Assembly: GCF_014635665.1 (NCBI RefSeq) | Contig: NZ_BMDG01000006.1 | Coordinates: 186,001 to 250,000, forward strand | Length of the DNA stretch: 64,000 bases | Origin: Isoptericola cucumis | Lineage (GTDB): Bacteria > Actinomycetota > Actinomycetes > Actinomycetales > Cellulomonadaceae | Direction of reading: 5' to 3' | Shown here: positions 44,735-55,857 of the stretch, in pieces | How positions within the stretch are numbered: position 1 is the first letter of the stretch | Layout: every line of letters begins with the position of its first letter | Notes under the pieces: model-generated | Told to the model about the DNA's origin: nothing | The model's input: the letters and a program-made list of their open reading frames with translations, nothing else | Database searches by the model: none | Translations under genes and position numbers: made by a program

Positions 44735-46477
44735 TCAGGACAGCGCCCCGCGCAGCACGTCCAGGCCCACCGAACCCAGCCCGAGGGCCCGGGCGTGGAA
44801 GGCCTTGAGGTCGAGCTCCTCGCCACGGGCGGTCGCCGCGGCCCGGGCCTCGTCCCGCGCCTGCTCCCACAGCCGCTGGCCCACCTTGTACGACGGCGCC
44901 TGCCCGGGCCAGCCGAGGTAGCGGTTGAGCTCGAAGCGCACGAACGACGCGGGCATGTTGACGTTCGCCGAGAGGAACGGCAGCGCCTTCTCGGCGTCCC
45001 AGATACCGCCGCCCCACTGCTCGGGCGCCCGCTTGCCCAGGTGCACGCCGATGTCGAGCACGACGCGGGCGGCGCGCATCCGCTGCGCGTCGAGCATGCC
45101 GAACCGGTCGCCCGGGTCGTCGAGGTGCCCCAGGTCGGCCATCAGCCGCTCGGCGTACAGCGCCCAGCCCTCGCCGTGGCCCGACACCCAGCACATCAGC
45201 CGGCGCCAGGAGTTGAGGGTGTCGCGGGCGACGACGGTGGCGGCGCACTGCAGGTGGTGGCCCGGCACGCCCTCGTGGTAGACCGTCGTCTTCTCGCGCC
45301 AGGTGTTGAAGGTCGTGACGTCGGCGGGCACGGACCACCACATGCGGCCCGGGCGGGAGAAGTCGTCGCTCGGCGGGGTGTAGTAGATGCCGCCGGTCTG
45401 GGTGGGGGCGATGCGGCACTCGATCGTGCGCACCGGGCCCGCGATGTCGAAGTGCGTGCCGGACAGGTCGGCGATCGCGGCCTCCGCGGTCTCCTGCATC
45501 CAGCGGCGCAGCTCGTCGGTGCCGTGCAGCGTCCGCGCGGGGTCGGTGTCGAGGGCGGCGACGGCGTCGGCGACGCTGGCCCCCGGCCCGGCGATCTGCG
45601 CCGCGACGGCCTCCTGCTCGGCGACGATGCGGGCGAGCTCGTCCAGGCCCCACTCGTAGGTCTCGTCGAGGTCGACCTGGGCCCCGAGGAACTCCCGGGA
45701 GAACAGGGCGTACCGGTCGCGCCCGACCGCGTCCCGCTCGGGGGCGCGCGGCGCCAGGTCGCGCTCGAGGAAGTCGGCGAGCCGCGCGTACGCGGACGCC
45801 GCGGCGTCGGCGCCGCGCTCCAGCTCGGCGCGCACCAGGCTGCAGGCGGACGACTCGTCGAGCACCGCGGCCGCGTCGTCGCTGCGCACGAGGCTGCGGA
45901 AGAACGACGTGTGGCCGTCCAGCCCCGCCAGCTCGCGGGACTGCGCGACCCCCTCGCGCACCTGCCGGATCGCGGCGACCTGGCCGCGCCGCGCCGCCTC
46001 CGTGAGCGACGCGACGTAGCCCTCCACCGCCTCCGGGATCGCCGTGAGCCGCGACGCCACGTTCTCCCACGCCTCGACCGAGCCGGTCGGCATGAGGTCG
46101 AAGACGTCGCGCAGCTGCTGCACCGGCGACTCGATGTTGTTGAGGCTGGCGAGCGGCTCGCCCGCCTCGTGCAGCTCCAGCGCGAGGCCGAGGCGCTCCC
46201 GCATCGCGGCCAGGGTGACGCGGTCGACGTCGTCGACCGGGCCGCCCCCGTCGCGCTCGATCGAGTCCAGCTCGCGCAGCACGTCCCGGTCGGCGGCGGC
46301 GCGCTCCTCGTGCCCGGCGGGGGAGAGGTCGGTCAGGAGATGGTCGTGCCCGGGCACGCCGATCGCGGTCGCCGTCATCGGGTCGAGCGCGGCGCTGCGT
46401 GCGACGTACGCGTCCGCGGCGGCGTCGATCGCGGTGGCGGTGCGGGAGATCGTCGGGGCTCCGGTGTCCTGGGTCAC
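44735..46477 (-). CDS. DUF885 peptidase-like protein
   Basis: A 580-residue DUF885 protein. The motif VYHEGVPGHHLQ near residue 395 resembles an HExxH zinc-peptidase core (as in M32-like and related families), so metallopeptidase activity is probable. No signal peptide is evident, so it would act in the cytoplasm. The GTG is 6 bases after TAGGCT on the minus strand (46484-46489). The AEC transporter gene follows, which may carry a product or substrate. Nothing else defines the substrate. Confidence 0.82.
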   Translation of the reverse strand: MTQDTGAPTISRTATAIDAAADAYVARSAALDPMTATAIGVPGHDHLLTDLSPAGHEERAAADRDVLRELDSIERDGGGPVDDVDRVTLAAMRERLGLALELHEAGEPLASLNNIESPVQQLRDVFDLMPTGSVEAWENVASRLTAIPEAVEGYVASLTEAARRGQVAAIRQVREGVAQSRELAGLDGHTSFFRSLVRSDDAAAVLDESSACSLVRAELERGADAAASAYARLADFLERDLAPRAPERDAVGRDRYALFSREFLGAQVDLDETYEWGLDELARIVAEQEAVAAQIAGPGASVADAVAALDTDPARTLHGTDELRRWMQETAEAAIADLSGTHFDIAGPVRTIECRIAPTQTGGIYYTPPSDDFSRPGRMWWSVPADVTTFNTWREKTTVYHEGVPGHHLQCAATVVARDTLNSWRRLMCWVSGHGEGWALYAERLMADLGHLDDPGDRFGMLDAQRMRAARVVLDIGVHLGKRAPEQWGGGIWDAEKALPFLSANVNMPASFVRFELNRYLGWPGQAPSYKVGQRLWEQARDEARAAATARGEELDLKAFHARALGLGSVGLDVLRGALS

Positions 46478-46515
46478 ACGCGCAGCCTAGACCCAGGTTC
46501 GGGCGACACCGCCGG

Positions 46516-46737
46516 TCAGACGGGCGGTGGCGTCCGGTCGTCGTAACGCTCGACACGGTGGCTGGTGTGCGCTCGCTGGCGGTTTTGCACCAGCCCGAGG
46601 ATCAGCGCGAGGACGCCGGCGCCGATGCAGATGTAGCCGACGATGTTGAGGTTGACGACCTCCCACGTGTCCGGTGCGATCGCGAACGCGAGGACGGCGC
46701 CGACGACGACGAGGAAGATGCCGAGTCCGATACCCAC
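46516..46737 (-). CDS. DUF6458-like small membrane protein
   Basis: A 73-residue protein with two membrane segments (GIGLGIFLVVVGAVLAFAI and IVGYICIGAGVLALILGL) and a basic tail, like the actinobacterial DUF6458 family of unknown function. The GTG has AGGAGG 7 bases upstream on the minus strand. A perfect 7-base hairpin (46756-46762 with 46767-46773) sits before that ribosome site in the probable leader. It lies alone between the divergent glycerate kinase gene and the DUF885 gene. Confidence 0.78.
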   Translation of the reverse strand: MGIGLGIFLVVVGAVLAFAIAPDTWEVVNLNIVGYICIGAGVLALILGLVQNRQRAHTSHRVERYDDRTPPPV

Positions 46738-46868
46738 GGTCGTGCCTCCTGTCCCGGGCGACGGGGGTCGCCCGTCCCCACGATCATCGCGAGGGCATAA
46801 GGGCCTCGCACGCCGGACCTTCCGAGACACGCGCACACAGGTCGCGCCGGGCCGGTAGCCTCGCCGCC

Positions 46869-48071
46869 GTGCACGACGACGTGATCCACGACCAGGCCAT
46901 CGACGCCACCGACCCGACGTCGCCGCTGCGGGTGGTGGTCGCCCCGGACTCGTTCAAGGGCAGCGCCACCGCGACGCAGGTCGCGACGGCGCTCGCCGCG
47001 GGCGCCCGCGCCGCGCTCGGCGACGGGGCCGACGTCCGCGCGATCCCGTTCGCCGACGGCGGGGAGGGCACGCTCGACGCGGTCCTGGACGCGTGGGGCG
47101 TCGTGGCCGGCACGTGCCCGACCACGGACGCCCTGGGCCGGCCCGTCACCGCGCGCTACGGCGTCTCGCCGGACGGGCGCACCGTCCTGGTCGAGGCCGC
47201 CGAGGCGTACGGGCTGCCCCTCGTCGCGGACGGCCTGCGGCCGCTGGAGGCCACCAGCCACGGCGTCGGCACGCTGGCGCTCGCCGCGCTGGCCGCCGCG
47301 CCGAAGGCGGAGGAGGTCGTGCTCTTCGTCGGGGGCTCCGCCACCACCGACGGCGGCGCCGGCCTCCTCGACGCGCTCGGCGTGCGGTTCCTCGACGCCG
47401 ACGGCACGCCCGTCGGGCCCGGCGGCGGTGGCCTGCGCGACCTGGCGCGCGTCGACGCCGCCGGGATCGACGCCCGGGCGCGCCACGTGCGCTGGCGCAT
47501 CGCGTGCGACGTCGACAACCCGCTGCTCGGCCGGCGCGGCGCCGCGGCCGTCTTCGGGCCGCAGAAAGGCGCGACGCCCGACGACGTCACGGCGCTCGAG
47601 GCGGGGCTGACCCGGCTCGCCGACGCGCTGGCCGCCGCGACCGGCCGCGACGTGCGCGACCTGCCCGGCGCGGGCGCCTCGGGCGGGCTGCCGGCCGGAC
47701 TGTCCGCCGTCCTCGACGCGGAGCTGGTGCCCGGCGGCACGCTCGTGGCCGAGGCCGTGGGCCTGGACGCGGCGCTCGCGGACGCCGACCTCGTCCTCAC
47801 CGGCGAGGGCCGGCTCGACGAGCAGTCGCTGCACGGGAAGGTCGTCGACACGGTCGTCCGGCTCGCGCGGCCCGGTGCGACGGTCGTGGTGGTCGCCGGG
47901 GGAGTGGAGCTCACCCCGGGGCAGGTCGCGGACGCCGGGATCGCCGCCGCGTTCTCCATCGCCCCCGGCCCGCGGACGCTCCCGGAGCTGAGCCGCGACG
48001 CCGTCGTGGAGCTCGAGCGCACCGCCGCGCACGTGTGCCGCCTGTTCGCGGCGGGCCGCGACCCCGCCTGA
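46869..48071 (+). CDS. glxK: Glycerate kinase
   Basis: A 400-residue GlxK-type glycerate 2-kinase that phosphorylates D-glycerate for entry to glycolysis. VVAPDSFKGSATA at the N-terminus and GGSATTDGGAG near residue 160 are the family signatures. The GTG is 7 bases after TAGCCT (46856-46861), a leaderless start. The GntP-family permease 80 bases downstream probably takes up glycerate, gluconate or a related acid for this kinase. Between them lies a set of short tandem repeats. Confidence 0.92.
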   Translation: MHDDVIHDQAIDATDPTSPLRVVVAPDSFKGSATATQVATALAAGARAALGDGADVRAIPFADGGEGTLDAVLDAWGVVAGTCPTTDALGRPVTARYGVSPDGRTVLVEAAEAYGLPLVADGLRPLEATSHGVGTLALAALAAAPKAEEVVLFVGGSATTDGGAGLLDALGVRFLDADGTPVGPGGGGLRDLARVDAAGIDARARHVRWRIACDVDNPLLGRRGAAAVFGPQKGATPDDVTALEAGLTRLADALAAATGRDVRDLPGAGASGGLPAGLSAVLDAELVPGGTLVAEAVGLDAALADADLVLTGEGRLDEQSLHGKVVDTVVRLARPGATVVVVAGGVELTPGQVADAGIAAAFSIAPGPRTLPELSRDAVVELERTAAHVCRLFAAGRDPA

Positions 48072-48079
48072 CCGGGACC

Positions 48080-48127
48080 GACCTCGAGAACGACCTCGAG
48101 ACCCGACCCCGAGAACGACCAGAGACC
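48080..48127 (+). repeat. Four imperfect 11-13 bp tandem repeats
   Basis: Copies are GACCTCGAGAAC (48080-48091), GACCTCGAGACCC (48092-48104), GACCCCGAGAAC (48105-48116) and GACCAGAGACC (48117-48127). They fill the gap between glxK and the permease gene, just before its ribosome site. CTCGAG occurs twice. They might be an operator array or slipped-strand expansion. Confidence 0.65.
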
Positions 48128-48150
48128 GTCCTGGGCAAAGGAGCCTGTGC

Positions 48151-49512
48151 ATGTTCGAGATCGTCGTCCTGCTCGTCCTCGTCGCCGCCATCGTGCTGGT
48201 CACGTCGCGCTGGCGGATCAGCCCGTTCCTCGCGCTGCTGGGAGCGGCGCTGATCGGCGCGTTCGCCTTCGGCCTGCCGACCTCCGAGATCGTCACGACG
48301 ATCTCCGACGCCTTCGGCGGCACGCTCGGCAACATCGGCCTGGTCATCCTCTTCGGCACCATCATCGGCGTCGTCCTGGAGCGGTCCGGAGCGGCGATCG
48401 TCATGGCCGAGGCGATCATCAAGGTCGTCGGCGAACGGTTCCCGACGCTGACGATGTCGCTGATCGGGTACGTGGTGTCGATCCCGGTGTTCTGCGACTC
48501 CGGGTACGTCATCCTCAACTCGCTGCGCAAGGCCGTGTCGCTGCGCACCGGCGCGTCCCTCGTCGCCACCGCGATCGCGCTCATGACGGGGCTGTACGCC
48601 ACGCACACGCTGGTGCCCCCGACGCCGGGTCCGTTGGCGGCGGCGTCGAACCTCGGCATCGAGGACTCGGTGGGCGTGATCATCGCGTACGGCCTCCCGG
48701 TCGCGCTCGTCTCGGCGCTCGTGGCGCTCCTGTTCGCCAACGCGTTCCTGCGCCGGGACGTCCCGCTCGAGCCGGCCGGCGAGGACGACGTCGACGAGGC
48801 CACCGACTACGCCGCCCTGCGGGCGTCCTACGGACGCCTCCCGGGGACGTTCGCGGCGTTCGGGCCGATCCTGCTTCCCCTCGTGCTCATCTGTGTCGGC
48901 TCGGTCGCGAACCTGCCGAGCGCGCCCCTCGGGGAAGGCACGGTGCTCACCGTGCTGGACTTCGCGGGCACGCCGGTGATCGCGCTCGCCGTGGGCATGC
49001 TCGCGTCCGTCGGCCTCCTGCGAGGGCGTGGGGGACGGACGGCGTTCAACGAGCTCGTCGAGAGCGCCATCCGGGTCGCGGCGCCGATCCTGCTGGTCAC
49101 GGCTGCCGGGGCCGGGTTCGGCGCGGTCCTCGCGGCGTCGTCCCTGACGGACTTCCTCAGCGAGAACCTCGCCACCCTCGGTCTCGGCATCGCGGTCCCG
49201 TTCCTGCTCGCCGCCGCGCTCAAGACGGCGCAGGGCTCGTCGACCGTCGCGATGGTGACGTCGTCCGCGCTCGTCGCGCCGCTGCTGGGCTCGCTCGGCC
49301 TCGGGACGACCCAGGGCACGGTGCTGGCCGTGCTGGCGATCGGGGCCGGCGCGATGGTGGTCTCGCACGCCAACGACTCGTACTTCTGGGTGGTGTCCCG
49401 CATGAGCCGCATCCCGGTGGGGACGGCCTACCGCACCCTCACCGTGGCCACGGGCATCCAGGGCCTCGCTGCCTTCGGCGCCGTCGCCGCGCTGAGTGCC
49501 GTCGTGCTGTGA
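48151..49512 (+). CDS. GntP-family gluconate/glycerate:H+ symporter
   Basis: A 453-residue permease with about 12 helices. SIPVFCDSGYVIL near residue 112 and HTLVPPTPGPLAAA near 152 are hallmarks of the GntP family. AAAGGAG lies 7 bases before the ATG, so it uses a ribosome site and is likely on the glxK transcript. Because the neighbour is glycerate kinase rather than gluconokinase, glycerate is the best guess for the substrate; gluconate remains possible. Confidence 0.9.
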   Translation: MFEIVVLLVLVAAIVLVTSRWRISPFLALLGAALIGAFAFGLPTSEIVTTISDAFGGTLGNIGLVILFGTIIGVVLERSGAAIVMAEAIIKVVGERFPTLTMSLIGYVVSIPVFCDSGYVILNSLRKAVSLRTGASLVATAIALMTGLYATHTLVPPTPGPLAAASNLGIEDSVGVIIAYGLPVALVSALVALLFANAFLRRDVPLEPAGEDDVDEATDYAALRASYGRLPGTFAAFGPILLPLVLICVGSVANLPSAPLGEGTVLTVLDFAGTPVIALAVGMLASVGLLRGRGGRTAFNELVESAIRVAAPILLVTAAGAGFGAVLAASSLTDFLSENLATLGLGIAVPFLLAAALKTAQGSSTVAMVTSSALVAPLLGSLGLGTTQGTVLAVLAIGAGAMVVSHANDSYFWVVSRMSRIPVGTAYRTLTVATGIQGLAAFGAVAALSAVVL

Positions 49513-49596
49513 GTGCCGTCGTCCTGTGACCGCTACCTGATGTGACCGTCACGTGCTGTGACCGTCGACCGACGACGCGGCGGCGTCGGGCCGGGG

Positions 49597-50205
49597 TCAG
49601 CGTCCCTGGGCCCGGCGCCGCACGGCGTCGGCCCAGTCGCGGTGGTACCGCACCACGACGGTCTCGGTGCCGGGCGCCCACCACACGGCGACGGGGTCGC
49701 CGTCGCGCGGGGGCAGCGCCGCGGTGCCCTCGGCACCTTCGTCGGTATCGTCGGCCGCGTCGTCGGGGCGCCCCTTGAGCATGTGCGACCACGTCTGCTC
49801 CGCCGTGCCGTCGTCGGTCGGGTAGGAGACCAGGCCGCTGAGCAGCCGGCCGCCGGACATGGTGCGCTCGCGCACGAGCACCGTGCCCGTGACCGACCGC
49901 GCGCCCGAGGCGAACGCCTTCGCCGCGCGGGTCTCGGCCGCGGTCCGCTGGTCGTCCCGGTAGCGCACGAGGGAGGTCACGGCCGTGACCATCAGCGCCG
50001 CGAGCATCCCGAGGAAGAGCCACATCTCCACCTCGCCGGACGGGTCGGTGATGGTCCGCCGCACGACGTACAGGCCGACCGCCACGACGAGGGCCGGCGC
50101 CCACAGCCACCGCCGCAGCCACCCCGGCCGGTCGGCGGCGGGCAGCTCGTCGAGCGGGGCCTCGACGGCGTCGACGTCCGGGACCTGCTGCCACAGGACG
50201 CTCAC
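49597..50205 (-). CDS. Hypothetical two-helix membrane protein
   Basis: A 202-residue protein I do not recognise by family. Two hydrophobic helices lie near residues 30-50 (WLWAPALVVAVGLYVV) and 60-85 (MWLFLGMLAALMVTAVTSLV), followed by a soluble domain containing GTVLVRERTM, which resembles a DUF3592-like fold. Its GTG overlaps the accE stop by 4 bases (GTGA), making it the last gene of the accD-side operon. A link with carboxylase function is not shown by sequence. Third-position composition is like its neighbours. Confidence 0.7.
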   Translation of the reverse strand: MSVLWQQVPDVDAVEAPLDELPAADRPGWLRRWLWAPALVVAVGLYVVRRTITDPSGEVEMWLFLGMLAALMVTAVTSLVRYRDDQRTAAETRAAKAFASGARSVTGTVLVRERTMSGGRLLSGLVSYPTDDGTAEQTWSHMLKGRPDDAADDTDEGAEGTAALPPRDGDPVAVWWAPGTETVVVRYHRDWADAVRRRAQGR

Positions 50206-50441
50206 GAGTGCAGGCTCCAGCGCCACGCGTCGGCGTGGTGGCGGCCCCACCGGCCGCCGAAGGTCTTCGCGGTCACGCCCGCGCCGTTGCCGCGGACCGT
50301 GCGCGCGCGGTTGGTCCACTCGTCGACGGGCGCCTCGTCGTCGGGAAGCCCGCTGGCGGACGCGACCGCCGCCAGCCCCGCCACCAGGGCGGCGACCTCC
50401 ACGTCGTCGGGCTCGCCGCGCAGCACGCGCACCTGGTTCAT
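50202..50441 (-). CDS. accE: Acyl-CoA carboxylase epsilon subunit
   Basis: A 79-residue AccE, the small subunit that helps AccA and AccD associate in actinobacterial acyl-CoA carboxylases. It starts VRVLRGEPDDVEVAALVAGL and ends with the WGRHHADAWRWSL tail typical of the family. AGGAGG lies 4 bases before the ATG. It overlaps both neighbours by 4 bases. In mycobacteria accE follows accD directly, whereas here a 200-residue unknown protein is inserted between them. Confidence 0.88.
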   Translation of the reverse strand: MNQVRVLRGEPDDVEVAALVAGLAAVASASGLPDDEAPVDEWTNRARTVRGNGAGVTAKTFGGRWGRHHADAWRWSLHS

Positions 50442-51040
50442 CGGTCCTCCTGCGGGCCGGCCCCGGGGGCGCCGCCGCCGGTGTCGGTGTCGTCGGTGTC
50501 GTCGGTGTCGAGGTCGTCGTCCGGGTCGTCGCCGAACTCCACGGCCGCGCCCCGCGACGTCGCCCACTCCGCGACCTCGTAACCGCCGTCGAACAGGCGC
50601 TGCGCCACGTCGCCGCCCGCCTCGTCGAGCAGCTCGATCACGCCGTCGAGCGTCATGCTCGCGCCCGGGGCGGGGTCGGCCACGACGAAGCCGAGGTAGA
50701 AGACCTCCGCCGCCACGGCGCCCTCCGGGGCGACGTGCGCGTGCTCCGGCTCCGGGCCGTCCTGCGCCTCCCACACCGAGCTGGTGAGGTCGGGGTGCAT
50801 GCCCAGCGAGTCGTGCAGGGAGTCGAAGACGGCGGCGTTGAGCTGCCCGACCCGGTTCTCCAGCGCGAGGACCCGCGGGTCCTCGTCTGCCTCCGCGGCA
50901 CCGAACTCGGCGCGCACGCCGACCGCCGTCTGGACGTACTGGTGCAGGGCCTCGGCCAGCGTGTCGACGGCGCGGTGCAGCGGCTCCGGGTCGACCGACC
51001 CGAGCGGGGCCGGTCCGTGGGTGGCGTCCTCGTGGCTCAT
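50438..51040 (-). CDS. Hypothetical acidic protein between accD and accE
   Basis: A 200-residue soluble acidic protein. It has no signal peptide or membrane segment; the C-terminus is a run of Asp/Thr/Gly repeats (DTDDTDDTDTGGG). Residues 20-150 appear globular (for example VFDSLHDSLGMHPDLTSSVW). I recognise no domain. Its position, 43 bases after accD and overlapping accE by ATGA, suggests it is made along with the carboxylase. Low-complexity acid tails such as this are common in Cellulomonas-like proteomes. Confidence 0.75.
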   Translation of the reverse strand: MSHEDATHGPAPLGSVDPEPLHRAVDTLAEALHQYVQTAVGVRAEFGAAEADEDPRVLALENRVGQLNAAVFDSLHDSLGMHPDLTSSVWEAQDGPEPEHAHVAPEGAVAAEVFYLGFVVADPAPGASMTLDGVIELLDEAGGDVAQRLFDGGYEVAEWATSRGAAVEFGDDPDDDLDTDDTDDTDTGGGAPGAGPQEDR

Positions 51041-51083
51041 CGGTTCATTCTCCCTTGCCCCGGCCGGGCTCGACCACCACCGG

Positions 51084-52703
<1,620 letters not shown>

Positions 52704-52827
52704 CCGACCGACCCTAGATGGCCGATGCCTACGGATCGATGGGCGACAGGCCGCCGCGGTGCGGCGATCTCTTGGAGGTTCCCCACAATCGGCCCGTGAT
52801 CGGTGCCCGCTGCGGCAGGATCGGGGC

Positions 52828-53697
52828 ATGCCGCGTCCACCGCTCGACGCCGCCGCCCTGCGCGCGGCGCTGCTCGCCCCCGCCGGCCCGCTGCGCCGGC
52901 TCGACGTCGTCGACGCCTCGCCGTCCACGAACACCGCGCTGGTGGCGGCCGCGCGCCGGGACCCGGGGGCGTGGCCGGCCCCCGCCGTCCTGGTCGCCGA
53001 GCACCAGGCCGCCGGCCGCGGGCGCGCGGGCCGGGCGTGGGAGACGCCGCCGCGCGCCGCCCTCACGGTGTCGACCCTGCTGCGCCCGCGCCTGCCGGCC
53101 GCCGTGCTGGGCTGGGTGCCGCTGGCCGCCGGGGTCGCCGTCGCGCGCGCCCTCGACGACGCCGGCGTCGACGCCCGGCTCAAGTGGCCCAACGACGTGC
53201 TCCTGCCCGCGGCCGACACCGCCCCCGGCCTCGGCGCGTACCGCAAGGTCGCCGGCATCCTCGCGGAGGTGGTGCCGGGTCAGGACGCGCCGGCGGTCGT
53301 CGTCGGGGTCGGGCTGAACGTCTCGCAGGAGGCCGGCGAGCTTCCCGTGCCCACCGCGACGTCGCTGGCGCTCGCGGGCGCGGCGTCGGGAGCGGTGCCG
53401 TCCGCGACCGACCGCACCGCGCTGCTGGCTGCGATGGTGCGCGAGCTGGTCGGCGCCGTCGGGCGGCTGGAGCGCTCGGGCGGCGACGCGCGGGCGGCCG
53501 GGCTGGCCGACGAGTACGCCGCCCGGTCCGCGACGCTCGGGGCGGTCGTGCGTGCCGAGCTGGCCGGAGGCGCCGAGGTCGTCGAGGGCGAGGCCGTGCG
53601 GATCGCCGACGACGGGGCGCTGGTGCTCGCCACCCCCGCCGGCGAGCGAGTCGTCGGCGCGGGGGACGTGCACCACCTGCGTGTCCCGCCGGCGTGA
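52828..53697 (+). CDS. birA: Biotin-[acyl-CoA-carboxylase] ligase
   Basis: A 289-residue biotin protein ligase that attaches biotin to the EAMKM lysine of Acc[13 protein letters not shown] near residue 59 is the biotinoyl-AMP loop and LKWPNDVLL near 115 the substrate site; VVGVGLNV follows near 155. It lacks an N-terminal winged helix, so unlike the E. coli protein it should not be a repressor. CAGGAT (52816-52821) lies 6 bases before the ATG. It is divergent from accD, its partner pathway, across about 125 bases. Confidence 0.93.
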   Translation: MPRPPLDAAALRAALLAPAGPLRRLDVVDASPSTNTALVAAARRDPGAWPAPAVLVAEHQAAGRGRAGRAWETPPRAALTVSTLLRPRLPAAVLGWVPLAAGVAVARALDDAGVDARLKWPNDVLLPAADTAPGLGAYRKVAGILAEVVPGQDAPAVVVGVGLNVSQEAGELPVPTATSLALAGAASGAVPSATDRTALLAAMVRELVGAVGRLERSGGDARAAGLADEYAARSATLGAVVRAELAGGAEVVEGEAVRIADDGALVLATPAGERVVGAGDVHHLRVPPA

Positions 53698-53766
53698 GGG
53701 GGAGGGCGAGGAGCGCATGGCCGCGGGCTCAGCGGGCGCCCAGGTGACGCGCACTACAGTTGTCGC

Positions 53767-54864
53767 GTGACGAGCGACACCACCACCGGCAACCCCACCG
53801 ACGACGACGTCCCGGCAGGCGGGGAGGGGCCGGCGGGGTCCGCCGCGGGCGAGCGACGGTCGACGGACACGGCCGCGCGCCTCGACCGGGAGATCCTCGG
53901 CGGCCCGCGGCGCTACACCCTGCCCGACCTGGTGGAGGGCACCGGGCTGTCGCGGGAGTTCATCGAGAACTACTGGCGCTGGCTCGGCCTGCCCGTCACC
54001 CACCCCACGGACGCCTGGTTCACCGACGCGGACATGCGGGCGCTGCGCGAGATCGGCGAGCTGGTCGACGCCGAGGGGCTCGACGAGCAGGCGCAGATGA
54101 CCTTCATCCGCTCCCTCGGGCACACCACGGACCGGCTCGCGCTGTGGCACGTGGAGGCCCTGGTCGAGCTGATCCAGCGCCGCCGCGGGCTCGACGACGT
54201 GAGCGCGCGCCTCACGGCGCTGGACCGGGTGCCCGAGCTCGCGGACAAGATGGCGCGGCAGCTCGAGCACGCGTGGCGGCTGCAGCTGGCCGCGCTCACG
54301 GGCCGGCTCGCGACGGAGTTCGGCGGCGCGCACGGCGCCGCAGCCGCGGGTGGGGTGGACGAGCTTCCGCTGCGGCGCGCGGTGGGCTTCGCCGACATCG
54401 TGTCGTTCACCAAGCGCACGGCAGGGCTCGGCTCCCAGGAGCTGGCCGAGTTCGTGCAGCTCTTCGAGTCGCGGGCCCGCGACGTCATCACGGAGGCGGG
54501 CGGGCGCGTGGTCAAGACCATCGGCGACGCGGTGCTGTTCGTGGCCGACGACGTGACCACCGGGGCGGAGGTCGCGCTCGGCCTGGCCGCGCCGCACGCC
54601 GCGGACGACCAGATCCCCGTGCGGGTCGGCCTCGTGTGGGGCCGCGTGCTGTCGCGGTTCGGCGACGTCTTCGGGCCGGACGTCAACCTCGCCTCGCGCA
54701 TCACCGAGCTGGCGGAGCCGACGTCGGTGCTGGTGGACCCGCCGACCGCCAAGCTGCTGTCGTCGTCGGCCCGCTATGCGCTGACGGCGCAGGAGCCGCA
54801 GGAGGTCCAGGGCATCGGCGAGATCACGCCCGTGCGGCTGCAGCGGGCATACACCGGCTCCTGA
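53767..54864 (+). CDS. Class III adenylate cyclase with regulatory domain
   Basis: A 365-residue cyclase. Residues 50-175 form an N-terminal domain (YTLPDLVEGTGLSREFIENY and so on) similar to the Ad_Cy_reg domain of mycobacterial Rv1264/Rv2212-type cyclases. The catalytic domain follows. GFADIVSFTK supplies the first metal Asp, VVKTIGDAVLF the second, and VNLASRITEL the transition-state Asn and Arg. It probably makes cAMP; regulation by pH or a ligand is known only for relatives. TACAGT (53755-53760) is 6 bases before the GTG. It converges with the SRAP gene. Confidence 0.88.
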   Translation: MTSDTTTGNPTDDDVPAGGEGPAGSAAGERRSTDTAARLDREILGGPRRYTLPDLVEGTGLSREFIENYWRWLGLPVTHPTDAWFTDADMRALREIGELVDAEGLDEQAQMTFIRSLGHTTDRLALWHVEALVELIQRRRGLDDVSARLTALDRVPELADKMARQLEHAWRLQLAALTGRLATEFGGAHGAAAAGGVDELPLRRAVGFADIVSFTKRTAGLGSQELAEFVQLFESRARDVITEAGGRVVKTIGDAVLFVADDVTTGAEVALGLAAPHAADDQIPVRVGLVWGRVLSRFGDVFGPDVNLASRITELAEPTSVLVDPPTAKLLSSSARYALTAQEPQEVQGIGEITPVRLQRAYTGS

Positions 54865-54927
54865 GCGCGTCGAGATGGTGGGGCCGGCCTGCAACCGCAC
54901 GACCGCCGGGGTTCGGGCGAGGCGCGG

Positions 54928-55740
54928 TCAGCCCTCGCCGGCGGCCGCCGCGTCGGGGTCGCGCGGGTCGGGGTCGAGGTCGAGGAGCGACGGCCGGTTG
55001 TTCTGCACCGACCCGACGGCGTCGCCCACCGGGCGGGTGGCCATGCCCACCTGCGGGCCGCCGACGATCGCCATCGCCTCGTCGGCGCCGACGGCGGGGT
55101 CGAGCCAGGCGTCCCAGGCGTGCGCCGGGAGGATCACCGGCATGCGGTCGTGGATGCGCTCGAGGTCGTCGGAGGCCGCGGTGGTGATCACGGTGGCCGA
55201 GACGAGCCAGCGGTCGGGGTCGTCGTCCGCCCTGGACCGGTCGCGCCAGAACTCGTAGAGGCCCGCCAGCGCCGCCACCCCGCCGCCCGCCGGGTGGATC
55301 CAGTACGGCTGCTTGGGCACCTTGGCCCTCGACCGCCCCTTCGCCTCGCCCGTCGCCGCGTCTCCCGGCGGCAGGTCGAGCTTGCGCCACTCGTAGTAGC
55401 CGTCCGCCGGCAGCAGGCAGCGCCGGACGGCGAGCGGCTTGGCGAACGCCGACTTGTCCAGCAGCGTCTCGGAGCGGGCGTTGATCATCCGCGCGCCCAC
55501 GCCCGGGTCCTTCGCCCACGACGGGACGAGGCCCCAGCGGGCGACCTGCAGGGAGCGGGTGATCTCCCCGGTGTTCTTCCCGTCGATCCGGCGGGGCCGC
55601 TCCACGACGATGCGCACCGGGTCGGTCGGGGCGACGTTCCACGACGGGGGCAGCAGCCGCGCGTCGTCGGCGACGTCGGCGATCGCCAGGTCGTCGACGA
55701 GGTCCTGGGCGTCGCGGAAGGACGCGTAGCGGCCGCACAT
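54928..55740 (-). CDS. SOS-associated SRAP protein (YedK/HMCES)
   Basis: A 270-residue SRAP domain protein that binds abasic sites in single-stranded DNA through a thiazolidine link with Cys2. The N-terminus MCGRYASF gives the catalytic cysteine right after Met (the Met is removed). NARSET near residue 87, GYYEW near 115 and HDRMP near 200 are the other active-site motifs. The ATG has GACGAT 6 bases upstream, a weak leaderless -10; no LexA box is seen. It is divergent from the drug exporter gene. Confidence 0.92.
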   Translation of the reverse strand: MCGRYASFRDAQDLVDDLAIADVADDARLLPPSWNVAPTDPVRIVVERPRRIDGKNTGEITRSLQVARWGLVPSWAKDPGVGARMINARSETLLDKSAFAKPLAVRRCLLPADGYYEWRKLDLPPGDAATGEAKGRSRAKVPKQPYWIHPAGGGVAALAGLYEFWRDRSRADDDPDRWLVSATVITTAASDDLERIHDRMPVILPAHAWDAWLDPAVGADEAMAIVGGPQVGMATRPVGDAVGSVQNNRPSLLDLDPDPRDPDAAAAGEG

Positions 55741-55857
55741 GCCCCCATCGTCGCGCACCCCACCGACAGACCCGCGGCCACGGCCGGTGAGGGGCGTCAC
55801 GGATCCGGCGGCGATTTTCCCCTGCCGTCGTCGTATCGTTTCGATAGCATGGGGGTC

